From positions 62,001-126,000 of the forward strand of contig NZ_JAHKRC010000008.1 of the NCBI RefSeq assembly GCF_019345465.1: a DNA stretch of 64,000 nucleotides, given 5' to 3'. Each line of letters opens with the position of its first letter. The stretch's first letter is position 1. Made by a program: the position numbers and the translations under genes. Source of the DNA: Pseudomonas sp. NKUCC02_KPG. GTDB taxonomy: Bacteria > Pseudomonadota > Gammaproteobacteria > Pseudomonadales > Pseudomonadaceae. Below, in pieces: positions 20,558 to 30,768 of the stretch. The notes under the pieces are model-generated. The model was not told where the DNA came from. It made no database searches and saw only the letters and a program-made list of their open reading frames with translations.

Positions 20558-21400
20558 ATGGATTTGAACACTGAAGTGGATCAGTTGATCAAGGCCTCCC
20601 AGGCCTGGATCCCCATGATCATGGAATACGGCAGCCGTGTGCTGCTGGCAGTGGTTACGCTGGCGGTGGGCTGGTGGCTGATCAACCGTTTGACTACCAA
20701 GATTGGCCAGTTGCTGGCGCTGAGAAAGGCAGACCTGGCGTTGCAGGGCTTTATCAGCAACCTCGCCAATATCATTCTCAAGATACTGCTGGTTGTCAGT
20801 GTCGCGTCAATGATCGGTATCCAGACCACGTCGTTTGTCGCGGCCATTGGTGCGGCAGGTCTGGCCATTGGTCTGGCGTTGCAGGGCAGTCTGGCGAACT
20901 TTGCGGGTGGGGTACTGATTCTGCTGTTCCGTCCGTTCAAGATCGGTGACTGGATCGAAGCGCAAGGCGTAAGCGGTACTGTGGACAGTATTCAGATCTT
21001 CCACACCGTGTTGCGCACCGGTGACAACAAAACTGTCATCGTGCCAAACGGCAACCTGTCCAACGGCATCATCACCAACTACAACCGTCAACCGACGCGC
21101 AAAGTGGTATTTGATGTGGGTGTGGACTACGAGGCGGATCTTCAAAAGGTCCGTGAAGTGTTGCTGGCGCTGGCCGATGACCCTCGCGTCCTGAAAGAAC
21201 CGGCTCCAGTTGTTGTGGTCACGGCCTTGGGTGATAGTGCGATCACCATGTCGTTGCGTGTATGGGTCAATACCCCGGATTATTGGGATGTCCTGTTTAT
21301 GCTCAACGAACATTCCCGCGATCGCTTGAAGGCTCAGGGCGTGGATATTCCTTTTCCGCAACGAGTGGTTCGTGTGGTTCAGGAAGTCGCTGCGCAGTAA
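20558..21400 (+). CDS. Small-conductance mechanosensitive channel (MscS family)
   Basis: A 280-residue inner-membrane channel that releases solutes on hypo-osmotic shock. It has three TM segments (about 23-45, 67-90, 93-125). The third is the pore-lining helix, with the glycine/alanine-rich GAAGLAIGLALQGSLANFAG pattern. The cytoplasmic beta domain begins at RPFKIGDWIEAQGVSGTV. The start ATG at 20558 follows GAGGAG. It is followed by a strong terminator. Confidence 0.95.
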   Translation: MDLNTEVDQLIKASQAWIPMIMEYGSRVLLAVVTLAVGWWLINRLTTKIGQLLALRKADLALQGFISNLANIILKILLVVSVASMIGIQTTSFVAAIGAAGLAIGLALQGSLANFAGGVLILLFRPFKIGDWIEAQGVSGTVDSIQIFHTVLRTGDNKTVIVPNGNLSNGIITNYNRQPTRKVVFDVGVDYEADLQKVREVLLALADDPRVLKEPAPVVVVTALGDSAITMSLRVWVNTPDYWDVLFMLNEHSRDRLKAQGVDIPFPQRVVRVVQEVAAQ

Positions 21401-21443
21401 GGTCAGAGATGGCACCTGACAATCGAGTCGGGTGTGAGTAAAC

Positions 21444-21478
21444 ATTAAAGGGGCTAAATGCCCCTTTAATTGTTTTTG
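21444..21478 (+). terminator. Rho-independent terminator after mscS-type gene
   Basis: An 11-bp perfect stem, ATTAAAGGGGC/GCCCCTTTAAT, with a 5-base loop is followed by a TGTTTTTG tract. Confidence 0.9.
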
Positions 21479-21591
21479 TACCTTGTGAAGGTAGTTGCAG
21501 ATGTTCGGCGGTCAATTTGGCGATTGATAATTAGTTGCATTTATAGTTATTAGTTAGCTTGCTATATAACTGAACTTTTATTCAGGCAAAT

Positions 21592-21625
21592 AAAAAGCCA
21601 CGCCCTGAGACAGGAGCGTGGCTTT
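21592..21625 (-). terminator. Terminator of the OprD-family porin gene
   Basis: An inverted repeat, AAAGCCACGC / GCGTGGCTTT, lies 42 bp beyond the porin stop. On the minus strand it is followed by TTTTTAT, as expected for leftward transcription. Confidence 0.85.
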
Positions 21626-21666
21626 CACTAAACACGGTATATGTAACTATCGCCCGAAGGCCATGA

Positions 21667-22950
21667 TTACAAGATGTTCAGCGGGTATTCAGCAATCAGG
21701 CGGAAGTCGTTGACATCGTTGCCGTTGTTGCTGGTGGTGCGATAGATCGCGCTACGCAGACGGAAAGACAAGTCTTTGGCCGGGCCTTCTTGCAATACGT
21801 ACTTGGTTTCGAAGTCAAATTCGTGCTCTTTGCCTTCGCCGTCAGTCGTGGAGATGTTATCGCCTTTAACGTAGCGAGCCATGAAGCTCAGGCCTGGAAC
21901 GCCGTAGCTGGTCATGTTCAGGTCGTAGCGACCCTGCCAGGAGCGTTCGTCGCGCTGGTTGAAGTCGGAGTACTGTACGGAGTTGGCGAGGAAGATACTG
22001 CCGCCGCCGTCGATGCCGTAGTTGTAAGCGCTGTCACCGGTGGAGCGCTGGTGAGCAATGGTGAACTTGTGAGCGCCGAGGCTGTAAGCAGCCGCCAAGC
22101 TCCAGATCTTGTTGTCCACGTTGCCCAGCAGTTCCTTGCCATCGCTGGTTGTTTTATAGCCGTTGAAGTCGAAGTTCAGGGCCTGAGACTCTGCGATAGG
22201 CAGGGTGTAGTTCAGGTTGATGTACTGCTTCTTGAAGTAGTCTTCAACGTCGGATGCTGCCACGCCACCAACAAAGTTGTCAGTGAATTGGTAGGTTGCG
22301 CCGGCAATGTTGGCAGCGGTCAGGCCTGGCTGGCCTTTGCCATTGATGCTGTCGCGTGCCATGCCAGTCTGCGAGCTCAGCGCGGTGAAGCGACCTGCGC
22401 TCAGCTCCAGGCCTTTGATTTCCTTGCTGGTGATCAGGGTGCCGGTAGCAACCTCTGGCAGCAGACGGCTATCGTCGGTGGAGAAAACCGGGCTGGCTAC
22501 GAATTGGTTGCCGTATTTCAGTTCAGTGTCGGAAACGCGGAATTTGACAGCCCCGCCGATTTTCGACTGGGTATCTTCCGGAGAACCGTCGCTCTTGGTG
22601 GCGAACAGGCCGTTGCCTTGACGGCCAGCGCCGCCGTCCAGGCGTGCTGTGCCCATGGCGAAAGCGTCAACACCGACACCGATGGTGCCCTGGGTGAAGC
22701 CGGACTGGTAGTTAAGCAGTTCGCTCAGGCCCCAATCTTCGCGGTAGCCGCTTTTGAAGCCGCCGGTTGGCTTGGCGATGTTGCCAGCGCCGTTACGGAA
22801 ATCACGGTTCATGTACAGCATGCGGGTTTTAGAAGTCAGAGTGCTGTCTTCGATGAAACCTTTGGCGTCGTCCTGGGAGGAGGCCATTGCGAACTGAGTA
22901 GTACCGGCTGAAACAGCCAGGGCGATTATGCTCCACTTCATCACGCGCAT
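21667..22950 (-). CDS. OprD-family outer-membrane porin
   Basis: A 427-residue substrate-specific porin. It has a signal peptide (MRVMKWSIIALAVSAGTTQF, cleaved after AMA), then repeated amphipathic beta-strands such as DFNGYKTTSDG and WQGRYDLNMTSYGVPGLSF, ending in a strand close to the C-terminus (FRLIAEYPLNIL). AAAGGAGC precedes the ATG at 22950. OprD relatives import basic amino acids, peptides or carboxylates. The substrate cannot be told here and no catabolic genes are adjacent. Confidence 0.94.
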   Translation of the reverse strand: MRVMKWSIIALAVSAGTTQFAMASSQDDAKGFIEDSTLTSKTRMLYMNRDFRNGAGNIAKPTGGFKSGYREDWGLSELLNYQSGFTQGTIGVGVDAFAMGTARLDGGAGRQGNGLFATKSDGSPEDTQSKIGGAVKFRVSDTELKYGNQFVASPVFSTDDSRLLPEVATGTLITSKEIKGLELSAGRFTALSSQTGMARDSINGKGQPGLTAANIAGATYQFTDNFVGGVAASDVEDYFKKQYINLNYTLPIAESQALNFDFNGYKTTSDGKELLGNVDNKIWSLAAAYSLGAHKFTIAHQRSTGDSAYNYGIDGGGSIFLANSVQYSDFNQRDERSWQGRYDLNMTSYGVPGLSFMARYVKGDNISTTDGEGKEHEFDFETKYVLQEGPAKDLSFRLRSAIYRTTSNNGNDVNDFRLIAEYPLNIL

Positions 22951-23730
22951 CGTGATTTGCTCCTTTGGTTTTTAGGAAGAGTACTGCCGTCCCACCTGAA
23001 ATTATTATCTGGGCGGCTCTTTCTTTTTGTGTCGGCGCAAACTTATATCACGCCGACAATGTTGGCGATACTTGCTCTCATAAGCTTTCAGCTTCTTTAC
23101 AGGCATGTCGCAAATAGCACCCTACATGTCGCAAGCGCGCAGCGTTATGCCGTGTTTCAGCATCTAAATCAGTGTTGTTTTCAGCGTTTGGCATATGGGT
23201 GAATCCAGGCTGCCTACAATGAAAACTCCAATTTCCTACGGACCAGCTATTGTTATTTATCGTCAGGCTACTGCATTCCGGCTGAAGCCTATCGACTATG
23301 TAAATGCTCTATGCAACAAGCATGCTCAAAAAGCAGTGGTGATGAAAAATAAATAATTTTGTTCGTTTTCGAGCTATGAGGCCTGATCTTGCTTGGGTCG
23401 AACGGCGATAAGAGCGCCCTTGGCGTGTTCTTTTTCGTCGCAAGAAGGCGTTCCTGCTAAAAAAACGCGCTTAAAACGTTACCGGTTAACACCTAATGGG
23501 GTGGTAAGTGACGTTTTGGCGCACTAAAAGCATTCGTTTTGTGCAGTTTTGGTGCACAAGTGTCCGTGTGCTGTTGATTGAGCGTCCATTGCTCTCTTTT
23601 CGTGTGCGCATCCGCGGATGTCGGCGTGATGCAGGAGTCGATCAAGGGTATCCTTCGCGCCTGTCACCTGGCTGGCGCTGAGTCTCATCGCACGCTGAGT
23701 TTAAAAGAACGGTAAAGAGGAGAGCTCCCA
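22951..23730. other. Long intergenic region, porin / HIT gene
   Basis: No credible gene is found in these 780 bp. Visible structure is a palindrome TTGTGCA-N7-TGCACAA at 23539-23559 and an imperfect AAAACGT...ACGTTTT hairpin at 23473-23517. It contains the divergent promoters of the porin and the HIT gene and could hide a small RNA, for which I have no direct evidence. Confidence 0.5.
23539..23559. promoter_or_regulatory. Candidate operator palindrome
   Basis: TTGTGCA and TGCACAA form perfect 7-bp arms around a 7-bp spacer. The half-site GGTGCA recalls NtrC sites, but the arm spacing differs from the NtrC consensus, so no regulator is assigned. Confidence 0.3.
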
Positions 23731-24156
23731 GTGTTCGCTTTGGATACACGCCTTCATGAGGATACCTGGCTCATAGGGGATTTCCCCTTGTGCCGCTTGC
23801 TGCTGTCCAACGATTCGAATTACCCCTGGTTTATTCTGGTGCCACGGCGCGAGGGTATAACCGAATTGTTTCAACTGGATGACTCTGAGCAGCAGATGAT
23901 GTGGGCTGAGACGACCGCTCTGGCGCGAGTACTGAAAGGGTTGTTTGGTGCGGACAAAATGAATGTCGCCACGCTGGGTAACGTGGTGAGTCAATTGCAC
24001 ATGCACGTGATTGTTCGTTATCAGACTGACGTGGCATGGCCGGGGCCGGTGTGGGGCAAGCATCCTGCCAAACCCTATACGCAGGCTGATGTAAATGCTG
24101 TCCGGGGCAGGCTGGCGTCGGTTCTTGATGCAGGCTTTACTTTTTCGGAGGGTTGA
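23731..24156 (+). CDS. HIT-family protein
   Basis: A 141-residue histidine-triad-superfamily protein from the GTG at 23731 behind AGAGGAG. The active-site segment is [12 protein letters not shown], so the usual HxHxH is QxHxH, as often seen in proteobacterial relatives of this subgroup. It likely hydrolyses nucleotide phosphoramidates or dinucleotides. It is followed two bases later by slyX, forming a two-gene operon. Confidence 0.92.
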   Translation: MFALDTRLHEDTWLIGDFPLCRLLLSNDSNYPWFILVPRREGITELFQLDDSEQQMMWAETTALARVLKGLFGADKMNVATLGNVVSQLHMHVIVRYQTDVAWPGPVWGKHPAKPYTQADVNAVRGRLASVLDAGFTFSEG

Positions 24157-24158
24157 TT

Positions 24159-24365
24159 ATGACGCTTGAATCGCGAGTGATGGACCTTGAGAGTCGTTTG
24201 GCTTTTCAGGATGACACCATTCAGGCATTGAATGATGTACTGGTAATGCAGCAAAACGCGGTAGATCGTTTGCAAATGCAAATGGCTGCCTTGCTCAAGC
24301 GCCAGGAAGAAATGGGCGGGCAGTTCGAGTCGTTCGAAGAGGAAGCCCCGCCGCCGCACTATTAA
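24159..24365 (+). CDS. slyX: SlyX-family protein
   Basis: A 68-residue coiled-coil protein with a heptad-like Leu pattern ([19 protein letters not shown]). It ends in the acidic tail [10 protein letters not shown]; the PPPHY ending is the SlyX family signature. The ATG at 24159 follows CGGAGGG. The function of SlyX is unknown. It shares an operon with the HIT gene and ends at a strong terminator. Confidence 0.93.
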   Translation: MTLESRVMDLESRLAFQDDTIQALNDVLVMQQNAVDRLQMQMAALLKRQEEMGGQFESFEEEAPPPHY

Positions 24366-24381
24366 GTCATTTTGTGCAGGC

Positions 24382-24424
24382 AAAAAAAACCGCGATACAG
24401 CTTGGCTGATCGCGGTTTTTTTAC
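24382..24424. terminator. Bidirectional terminator, slyX / cold-shock gene
   Basis: AAAAAAAACCGCGAT and ATCGCGGTTTTTTT flank a loop of about 13 bases, serving both convergent genes. Confidence 0.9.
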
Positions 24425-24431
24425 GCTTGAA

Positions 24432-25034
24432 TCAACGTCGCGGCAGTGCTGCGATCACATCTTCAGCTTGCAGGCCCTTGTCGCGGTTCATGACAGAGAA
24501 CTCAACGCGCTGCCCTTCCACCAGAACACGGTGGCCTTCGCCGCGGATGGCGCGAAAGTGCACAAAAATATCATCCCCGGAATCTCGGGAGATAAAGCCA
24601 AAACCTTTCGAGGTATTGAACCACTTGACCGTCCCTGTATCACGGTTGGTCATGTCATAGCTTTGTGAGGAGGATGACGGTGATGATTTATAGAAGCTGA
24701 CGGTCAGATGAAGCAGCACGGCAATGACTGCAGGAGTCAGGCCAAGCAATACTGCAGGTTGATCACCGATCGGCAGCAGAAGGCCGAACAGAGTCAGTGT
24801 TTGCAGGACAACGGACAGCACCAGCAGGGCGCTGACCAGATTCTGCAGTTGGTGACGCGGGCCTTTGTTCCAGAATGGAATGACTGGAGCCAGTGTCAGG
24901 TTCAGCAGGCCAAGAAAAGCCAGGTAAAGGGCATCAGGGTGTTGGAGGTAAGGTAGCGCTTCGGATTGCAGGCTGGGAATAAAGGACAGCAGCAAAGCCG
25001 CTGCACCCGTTAGCAGGTGGACGATTTTCAACAT
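24432..25034 (-). CDS. Membrane-anchored cold-shock-domain protein
   Basis: A 200-residue protein in two parts. The N-terminal 115 residues hold about four hydrophobic segments ([52 protein letters not shown] and [19 protein letters not shown]). After a Ser-rich linker (SSPSSSSQS) comes a full cold-shock domain with RNP1 KGFGFI and RNP2 DIFVHF. The fusion is known in Pseudomonas, but what it does (membrane-localised RNA binding or sensing) is not established. It is convergent with slyX. Confidence 0.9.
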   Translation of the reverse strand: MLKIVHLLTGAAALLLSFIPSLQSEALPYLQHPDALYLAFLGLLNLTLAPVIPFWNKGPRHQLQNLVSALLVLSVVLQTLTLFGLLLPIGDQPAVLLGLTPAVIAVLLHLTVSFYKSSPSSSSQSYDMTNRDTGTVKWFNTSKGFGFISRDSGDDIFVHFRAIRGEGHRVLVEGQRVEFSVMNRDKGLQAEDVIAALPRR

Positions 25035-25884
25035 TTCAATGACTCACATTAAGATGGATCGCAAGGAAGAGCTGATTGCACACGGTTCGCTTCAAAAAAA
25101 GTGGAGGCGCCGGACACGTGTACACATCAGCCTATGCGCCCTCGATAGAGGCTGGAAGAGGGCGACACGCTGCCAATTTAACAGTAAAGCTTGGGCCTAC
25201 TCAAATTAAGCGTATGGAGCTATCTGTGAGCGAGGTTACTGGAGGATGCCTAGGCAAAATCTGTTTTTAGCGAAAACCTTGTCCTAGACGCATGTAGTCC
25301 TCTTTCTGCGTGTGGCCGCAGTGGTGCTCTCAGAAGGTTGTTGAGACCGCTATTGTCCGGGGCGTTGTGTTGGAGACCGTTGGTCGTTAATTTTTTGTGC
25401 TTTTTGCAGTCGCTAATGTTCATGGTGCGGGTATTTCTGTTCGCGTGCGGTTTAGGTGGGCTGGATGTGTACGGTTATATGCAGGGGTATTTGTAAGTCG
25501 AGGTGGAAGTGGAAATCTCGGTGGTTGACACACTAATGGAAGTGCAAGTTGGTGTGATACCTGATCAGGCTTTAGGCATATTCCCGTGTCTGTTGGCGAG
25601 TATGCATAGAGGGGAGTGGCCAAGAACATTAGTGGGTTTGGAAGTTGTGTACTCTGTCCGGGTTCTGCTATTTGGTTTCAGGTGCACATCTCTGCGTAAT
25701 CACGACGCCCGCGTCGTTGGCTCAAGGCTTGAGGCTGCTCGTATTCGCCGCTCGGACCGAGAGCGCTCCTACAGGCTTGAGGGTCTGGTCCGCTGGATAA
25801 GGATTTTTACATATCGTTTGATGGAGTGTGTTCTGCACAAAATCTTTCATTAATTCTAGTGTTTCGCAATGGAGTGCTCTGGAT
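25035..25884. other. Gene-poor spacer upstream of the RHH gene
   Basis: No convincing gene is found in 850 bp. Short ORFs lack ribosome sites and coherent domains. A palindrome, CTCAAG-G-CTTGAG, lies at 25721-25733, followed by a GAGCGCTCCTACAGG segment resembling the end of a REP unit. The first part also holds the promoter of the cold-shock gene. Confidence 0.45.
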
Positions 25885-26247
25885 ATGAGGCGATTGATTC
25901 GGCAAGAAAGCGTCAGGGGAAAACTACTGCAGAGAGTTGGGGTTGATCCCGTGATACTTGATTTTGGCATGACGTTGGCTCAGCCACTTTCGCGGTCGGT
26001 CAGGTTAAATGGTTTTGCCACCTGTTTGCGACTTGAGGAAGTATATTGGGAGGTGCTATCTGATATTTCGCGACTTAATGACTGCTCGGTAAATACGTTG
26101 TTGTCGTATATCGACCGCGAAGTGCATTTGCGTTATGGGGGGGTAAGAAATTTCAGCGGGCTCATTCGAGTTGTCTGTGTGATGCATTTATTGAAGAGGG
26201 CGCGCGACTCCCGTGAGGGAGTGCAAAACCAGGTGGTCATGGGGTGA
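25885..26247 (+). CDS. Ribbon-helix-helix domain protein
   Basis: A 120-residue protein from the ATG at 25885 (GGAG about 10 bases upstream). The block RSVRLNGFATCLRLEEVYW, followed by LSDISRLNDCSVNTLLSYID and a final NFSGLIRVVCVMHLL, matches the PF13467-type ribbon-helix-helix fold: a DNA-contacting strand followed by two helices. It is probably a small DNA-binding regulator. Some database entries mislabel this family as sulfotransferase. No operon partner is close. Confidence 0.75.
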   Translation: MRRLIRQESVRGKLLQRVGVDPVILDFGMTLAQPLSRSVRLNGFATCLRLEEVYWEVLSDISRLNDCSVNTLLSYIDREVHLRYGGVRNFSGLIRVVCVMHLLKRARDSREGVQNQVVMG

Positions 26248-26428
26248 GGCAGGGTGCTCGGCTGGGGGAGGACGTTCGGTGTCTTGTAATCGCTCGATAT
26301 TTATGATGCATTTAGGGGCTTCTGGCTGCTCATGCGGCTGCAATGGCTCGATTTACCAGATATAATCTCGCCCTTTGCTGTGTGGCCCTCTTTAAGGGTT
26401 GCCGCTAACGGATTGTCGAGACACGCCA

Positions 26429-26650
26429 ATGCCCATGTACGATTACCAGTGCGCTTCCTGTGGTCATCAGCTGGAAGCCATTCAAAAGATCAGCGCTTCG
26501 CCGCTGGTTGATTGTCCAGCCTGTCAGGCCCCTGAATTGAAAAAAATGCTGTCCATGCCAGGTTTTCGCCTCAGCGGTACAGGCTGGTATGAAACAGACT
26601 TCAAGACAGGCTCGAAAAAGAATCTGGCAGGCGGCGATAAATCCGACTGA
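26429..26650 (+). CDS. FmdB-type zinc-ribbon protein
   Basis: A 73-residue protein beginning [19 protein letters not shown], with a CxxC...CxxC zinc ribbon (CASC and CPAC about 20 residues apart) and the conserved [16 protein letters not shown] tail. It lies 109 bp before aspS, the usual place in Pseudomonas. The family function is unknown (putative regulator). Confidence 0.93.
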   Translation: MPMYDYQCASCGHQLEAIQKISASPLVDCPACQAPELKKMLSMPGFRLSGTGWYETDFKTGSKKNLAGGDKSD

Positions 26651-26759
26651 GACTGAGCGAAAGCAGTCAGAACACAAGCGGGCTCTTGCATGGTTACCAG
26701 CACCGACGGTGCGCAAGACCTCCACCGAATTTCGAATTACGAGAAGTGAAACCACTACC

Positions 26760-28535
26760 ATGATGCGCAGCCATTATTGCGGCCAACTGAACGAAAGCCT
26801 GGAAGGCCAGGAAATTACCCTTTGCGGATGGGTCCATCGTCGCCGTGACCACGGTGGGGTGATTTTCCTCGATATCCGTGATCGTGATGGTCTGGCCCAG
26901 GTGGTGTTTGACCCGGACCGCGCCGAGACCTTCGCTGCCGCCGATCGTGTGCGCAGTGAGTACGTGGTAAAGGTCACTGGCAAGGTGCGCCTGCGTCCTG
27001 CCGGTGCCGGCAACGCCAACATGGCGTCGGGCATGATCGAAGTATTGGGATACGAGCTGGAAGTTCTGAACGAAGCCGAAACCCCGCCGTTCCCGCTCAA
27101 CGAATTCTCCGACGTTGGCGAAGAAACTCGTCTGCGTTATCGCTTCATCGACCTGCGTCGCCCTGAAATGCTCGAGAAGCTGCGTCTGCGCTCGCGCATG
27201 ACCACCAGCATCCGTCGCTTCCTGGACGAGAACGGCTTCCTGGACGTCGAAACGCCAATTCTGACCCGTGCCACGCCAGAAGGCGCACGTGACTATCTGG
27301 TGCCAAGCCGTACTCACGCAGGTTCCTTCTTTGCCTTGCCGCAATCGCCACAGCTGTTCAAGCAGCTGTTGATGGTTGCCGGTTTTGACCGTTACTACCA
27401 GATCGCCAAGTGCTTCCGTGACGAAGACCTGCGTGCCGACCGTCAGCCTGAGTTCACTCAGATCGACATCGAGACCAGCTTCATGAACGAAGCCGAGATC
27501 ATGGGCCTGACCGAAGAAATGATCCGCAACCTGTTCAAGGAAGTGCTGGGTCTGGAATTCGGTGAGTTCCCGCACATGACCTGGGAAGAGGCCATGCGCC
27601 GTTACGGCTCCGACAAACCTGACCTGCGTAACCCGCTGGAACTGGTTGATGTTGCCGATCAGCTCAAGGAAGTGGAATTCAAGGTGTTCAGCGGCCCGGC
27701 CAATGACCCGAAAAGTCGCGTTGCTGCCTTGCGCGTTCCTGGCGGCGCGAGCATGCCGCGTAGCAAGATCGACGAATACACCAAGTTTGTTGGCATCTAC
27801 GGTGCACGTGGCCTGGCTTACATCAAGGTCAACGAGCGTGCCAAGGGTGTTGAGGGTCTGCAGTCGCCGATCGTCAAGAACATCCCTGAAGCCAACCTCA
27901 ATGTGATCCTGGATCGCGTTGGCGCCGTTGATGGCGACATCGTGTTCTTCGGTGCCGACAAGGCCAAGATCGTTAGCGAAGCCCTGGGTGCGCTGCGTAT
28001 CAAGGTCGGTAACGATCTGAACCTGCTGACGTGCGAGTGGGCACCGATGTGGGTTGTTGACTTCCCTATGTTCGAAGAGAACACAGACGGCAGCTTCAGC
28101 GCCCTGCATCACCCGTTCACGGCGCCTAAGTGCTCGCCTGAAGAGCTCGAGGCCAACCCGGCTACCGCGTTGTCCCGTGCCTATGACATGGTGTTGAACG
28201 GTACTGAGTTGGGTGGTGGTTCGATCCGTATCCACCGCAAGGAAATGCAACAAGCGGTCTTCCGCCTGTTGGGTATCAATGAAGCAGAACAGGAAGAGAA
28301 ATTTGGCTTCCTGCTCGATGCTCTGAAATACGGCGCGCCGCCCCACGGTGGTTTGGCCTTCGGCCTGGACCGTCTGGTGATGCTGATGACCGGTGCTCAG
28401 TCGATTCGTGAAGTGATTGCCTTCCCGAAAACCCAGAGTGCCGCCTGTGTCATGACTCAGGCTCCTGGCGTCGTTGATAACAAGGCGTTGAGCGAGCTGC
28501 ATATTCGTTTGCGCGAACAGCCAAAGGCTGAGTAA
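26760..28535 (+). CDS. aspS: Aspartyl-tRNA synthetase
   Basis: A class II synthetase of 591 residues from the ATG at 26760 ([16 protein letters not shown]). It has an N-terminal OB anticodon domain, class II motif 2 ([19 protein letters not shown]), a GAD insertion and motif 3 ([14 protein letters not shown]). H31 and G82, reported as determinants of the non-discriminating P. aeruginosa enzyme that also charges tRNA-Asn, are present here. A non-discriminating enzyme working with GatCAB is therefore likely. A longer in-frame reading back to 26589 is rejected. Confidence 0.97.
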   Translation: MMRSHYCGQLNESLEGQEITLCGWVHRRRDHGGVIFLDIRDRDGLAQVVFDPDRAETFAAADRVRSEYVVKVTGKVRLRPAGAGNANMASGMIEVLGYELEVLNEAETPPFPLNEFSDVGEETRLRYRFIDLRRPEMLEKLRLRSRMTTSIRRFLDENGFLDVETPILTRATPEGARDYLVPSRTHAGSFFALPQSPQLFKQLLMVAGFDRYYQIAKCFRDEDLRADRQPEFTQIDIETSFMNEAEIMGLTEEMIRNLFKEVLGLEFGEFPHMTWEEAMRRYGSDKPDLRNPLELVDVADQLKEVEFKVFSGPANDPKSRVAALRVPGGASMPRSKIDEYTKFVGIYGARGLAYIKVNERAKGVEGLQSPIVKNIPEANLNVILDRVGAVDGDIVFFGADKAKIVSEALGALRIKVGNDLNLLTCEWAPMWVVDFPMFEENTDGSFSALHHPFTAPKCSPEELEANPATALSRAYDMVLNGTELGGGSIRIHRKEMQQAVFRLLGINEAEQEEKFGFLLDALKYGAPPHGGLAFGLDRLVMLMTGAQSIREVIAFPKTQSAACVMTQAPGVVDNKALSELHIRLREQPKAE

Positions 28536-28545
28536 AGCTGGCCCT

Positions 28546-28577
28546 CAAAGGCGCATCTCCGGATGCGCCTTTGTCAT
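28546..28577 (+). terminator. Hairpin between aspS and yebC-type gene
   Basis: A 12-bp perfect stem, CAAAGGCGCATC/GATGCGCCTTTG, with a 4-base loop follows the aspS stop. The T-run is short. Confidence 0.75.
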
Positions 28578-28644
28578 TTGGGTCGAGAATTTTTATTGCC
28601 GGGCCAAGACCGGGCAATGTTTCATAAAGGATTCGGAGTGCGTT

Positions 28645-29391
28645 ATGGCAGGTCATTCTAAGTGGGCGAATATCAAGCACCGCAAAGAGCGTCAGGATGC
28701 CAAAAAAGGCAAGATTTTCACCAAGTGGATACGTGAGCTAACCGTTGCTGCCCGTCAGGGTGGCGGTGATCCGGGCTCCAACCCGCGCCTGCGTCTGGCG
28801 CTGGACAAGGCACTTGGTGCGAACATGAGCCGCGACATCATTGATCGTGCGGTTGCCCGTGGTGCTGGCGCAGCTGATACCGACGATATGGTCGAGCTGA
28901 GCTACGAAGGCTACGGTCCTGGCGGCGTTGCAGTGATGGTCGAGTGCATGACCGACAACCGCAATCGCACCGCTGCAGCTGTAAGGCATGCGTTCAGCAA
29001 ATGCGGCGGAAACCTGGGCACTGACGGTTCGGTTGCGTACTTGTTTGAGCGCAAGGGGCAGATTTCCTATGTGGCTGGCGTTGATGAAGATGCGCTGATG
29101 GAAGCGGCGATGGAGGCTGATGCTGACGACGTAGTCACCAACGAAGATGGCTCCATTGACGTGTTCACTTCGTTCTCAAGCTTTTACGCGGTTCGCAACG
29201 CTCTGGAAGCTGCAGGCTTTGCTCCGACTGACGCAGAGATCGTGATGCTACCCACCACCAGTGCCGAACTGGACCTGGAGGGTGCTGAAAAGGTGCTCAA
29301 GCTGATCGACATGCTTGAAGATCTGGATGATGTGCAGAACGTGTATTCCAATGCCGAGATCCCTGACGCTGTCCTGGAACAGCTTGCCTGA
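28645..29391 (+). CDS. YebC/PmpR-family transcriptional regulator
   Basis: A 248-residue TACO1/YebC-family protein beginning [23 protein letters not shown]. Members bind DNA (PmpR represses quorum-sensing genes in P. aeruginosa) or assist translation through polyproline. Its position immediately before ruvC is conserved. The start is preceded by AAGGATTCGGAG. Secure family call; specific targets unknown. Confidence 0.95.
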   Translation: MAGHSKWANIKHRKERQDAKKGKIFTKWIRELTVAARQGGGDPGSNPRLRLALDKALGANMSRDIIDRAVARGAGAADTDDMVELSYEGYGPGGVAVMVECMTDNRNRTAAAVRHAFSKCGGNLGTDGSVAYLFERKGQISYVAGVDEDALMEAAMEADADDVVTNEDGSIDVFTSFSSFYAVRNALEAAGFAPTDAEIVMLPTTSAELDLEGAEKVLKLIDMLEDLDDVQNVYSNAEIPDAVLEQLA

Positions 29392-29414
29392 CATACTGGC
29401 TGCGTCAATCAAGA

Positions 29415-29463
29415 GGCCGGAGGTGCTCCGTCGCGACGATAGCGGCGCTGGGCACCTCCGGCT
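29415..29463 (+). terminator. Intercistronic hairpin upstream of ruvC
   Basis: 11-bp arms GCCGGAGGTGC/GCACCTCCGGC flank a loop of about 25 bases. This could be a terminator or attenuating structure between the yebC-type gene and ruvC. Confidence 0.5.
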
Positions 29464-29523
29464 TCTGCCTTTAAGCTGTCCGGGTATAGGCCGGTAGGCG
29501 TCACTTCATAAGCTGTAGGCGTT

Positions 29524-30048
29524 ATGACTCTTATTCTTGGTATCGATCCTGGTTCGCGAATCACCGGTTATGGCGTAGTGCGAGACACTGGGCGTGGCTG
29601 TGTGTACGTGGCTTCAGGGTGCATTCGTACGGGTAGCGGCGAGCTGCATGAGCGGTTGCTGATTGTCTATCGTGGGGTGCGTGAAGTTATTCAGACGTAT
29701 GGCCCCGTTACTATGGGCATCGAAAAGGTGTTCATGGCGCGCAATGCCGACTCGGCACTCAAGCTGGGTCAGGCCAGGGGTGCGGCGATTGTTGCCGGGG
29801 CCGAGGAAAGTCTGGAGATCGCCGAATATTCGGCAACTCAGGTCAAGCAGGCTGTGGCCGGTACTGGTGGTGCCAATAAGGAGCAAGTGATGATGATGGT
29901 CATGCACCTGCTCAAACTGACCACTAAGCCGCAAGTCGATGCATCCGATGCGCTGGCAATTGCCTTGTGTCATGCCCACACTCGCTCGAGTCTGTTGCCC
30001 CACGGTTTGGGTGCGGCGCGAAGCCGTGGTGGGCGTTTGCGGCTCTGA
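29524..30048 (+). CDS. ruvC: Holliday-junction resolvase RuvC
   Basis: A 174-residue endonuclease that cleaves Holliday junctions. The four acidic catalytic residues are visible: D8 (GIDPG), E67 (GIEKVF), D139 and D142 (VDASDA). It is first of the ruvC-ruvA-ruvB set; a gap of 111 bp separates it from ruvA. Confidence 0.97.
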   Translation: MTLILGIDPGSRITGYGVVRDTGRGCVYVASGCIRTGSGELHERLLIVYRGVREVIQTYGPVTMGIEKVFMARNADSALKLGQARGAAIVAGAEESLEIAEYSATQVKQAVAGTGGANKEQVMMMVMHLLKLTTKPQVDASDALAIALCHAHTRSSLLPHGLGAARSRGGRLRL

Positions 30049-30159
30049 GACGTGATGTTTAACCTGATTATGCTTGCTGGCAGGGTGTCATCTGTAATGA
30101 TGCGTCCCTGTCGTTCTACTTGTCAGCCATTGATCTGGCCAGAGAAAAGGATCTGAAAC

Positions 30160-30768
30160 GTGATTGGACGCTTGCGCGGGACTCTGGCTGAAAAACAGCC
30201 GCCGCACCTGATTCTTGATGTAAATGGCCTGGGTTACGAGCTGGAAGTGCCCATGACCACGCTCTATCGGTTGCCGTCTATCGGCGAGCCTCTGACCCTG
30301 CATACCCATCTGGTAGTTCGCGAAGACGCCCAGTTGCTCTATGGTTTCATAGGCAAGCGCGAGCGCGATTTCTTTCGTGAGCTGATCCGGCTCAACGGTG
30401 TCGGTCCAAAGCTGGCCCTGGCTTTAATGTCCAGCCTTGAAGTCGATGAGCTTGTTCGTTGTGTGCAGGCTCAGGATACGTCCGCCTTGACCAAGGTCCC
30501 GGGTGTCGGGAAAAAGACAGCCGAGCGATTGCTGGTCGAATTGAAGGATCGCTTCAAGGCATGGGAGCAGGTGCCAAGCATGTTCGCCCTGGTGCCTAAC
30601 CAGCCTGATGCCCCGATACAGGTGGCCAGTGCTGAAAGTGATGCGGTCAGTGCCTTGATTTCCCTGGGTTACAAGCCCCAGGAAGCGAGCAAGGCTGTTT
30701 CGGCAATCAAGGACAAAACGTTGAGCAGTGAAGATATGATTCGTCGCGCCCTTAAGGGGATGATTTAA
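30160..30768 (+). CDS. ruvA: Holliday-junction DNA helicase subunit RuvA
   Basis: A 202-residue junction-recognition protein from the GTG at 30160 ([18 protein letters not shown]). It has an N-terminal OB fold, paired helix-hairpin-helix motifs ([13 protein letters not shown] and [16 protein letters not shown]) and a C-terminal RuvB-contacting domain. The ruvB start codon follows its stop directly. Confidence 0.97.
   Translation: MIGRLRGTLAEKQPPHLILDVNGLGYELEVPMTTLYRLPSIGEPLTLHTHLVVREDAQLLYGFIGKRERDFFRELIRLNGVGPKLALALMSSLEVDELVRCVQAQDTSALTKVPGVGKKTAERLLVELKDRFKAWEQVPSMFALVPNQPDAPIQVASAESDAVSALISLGYKPQEASKAVSAIKDKTLSSEDMIRRALKGMI

Noticed and set aside
25419..25496. 25-codon frame (MFMVRVFLFACGLGG start)
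   Set aside because: Too short, no Shine-Dalgarno and no conserved motif I know; could be chance.
25503..25853. 116-codon plus-strand ORF before the RHH gene
   Set aside because: No ribosome site, no domain, crosses a REP-like segment; probably non-coding.
26694..28502. 602-codon minus-strand ORF opposite aspS
   Set aside because: Shadow of aspS, same reasons.
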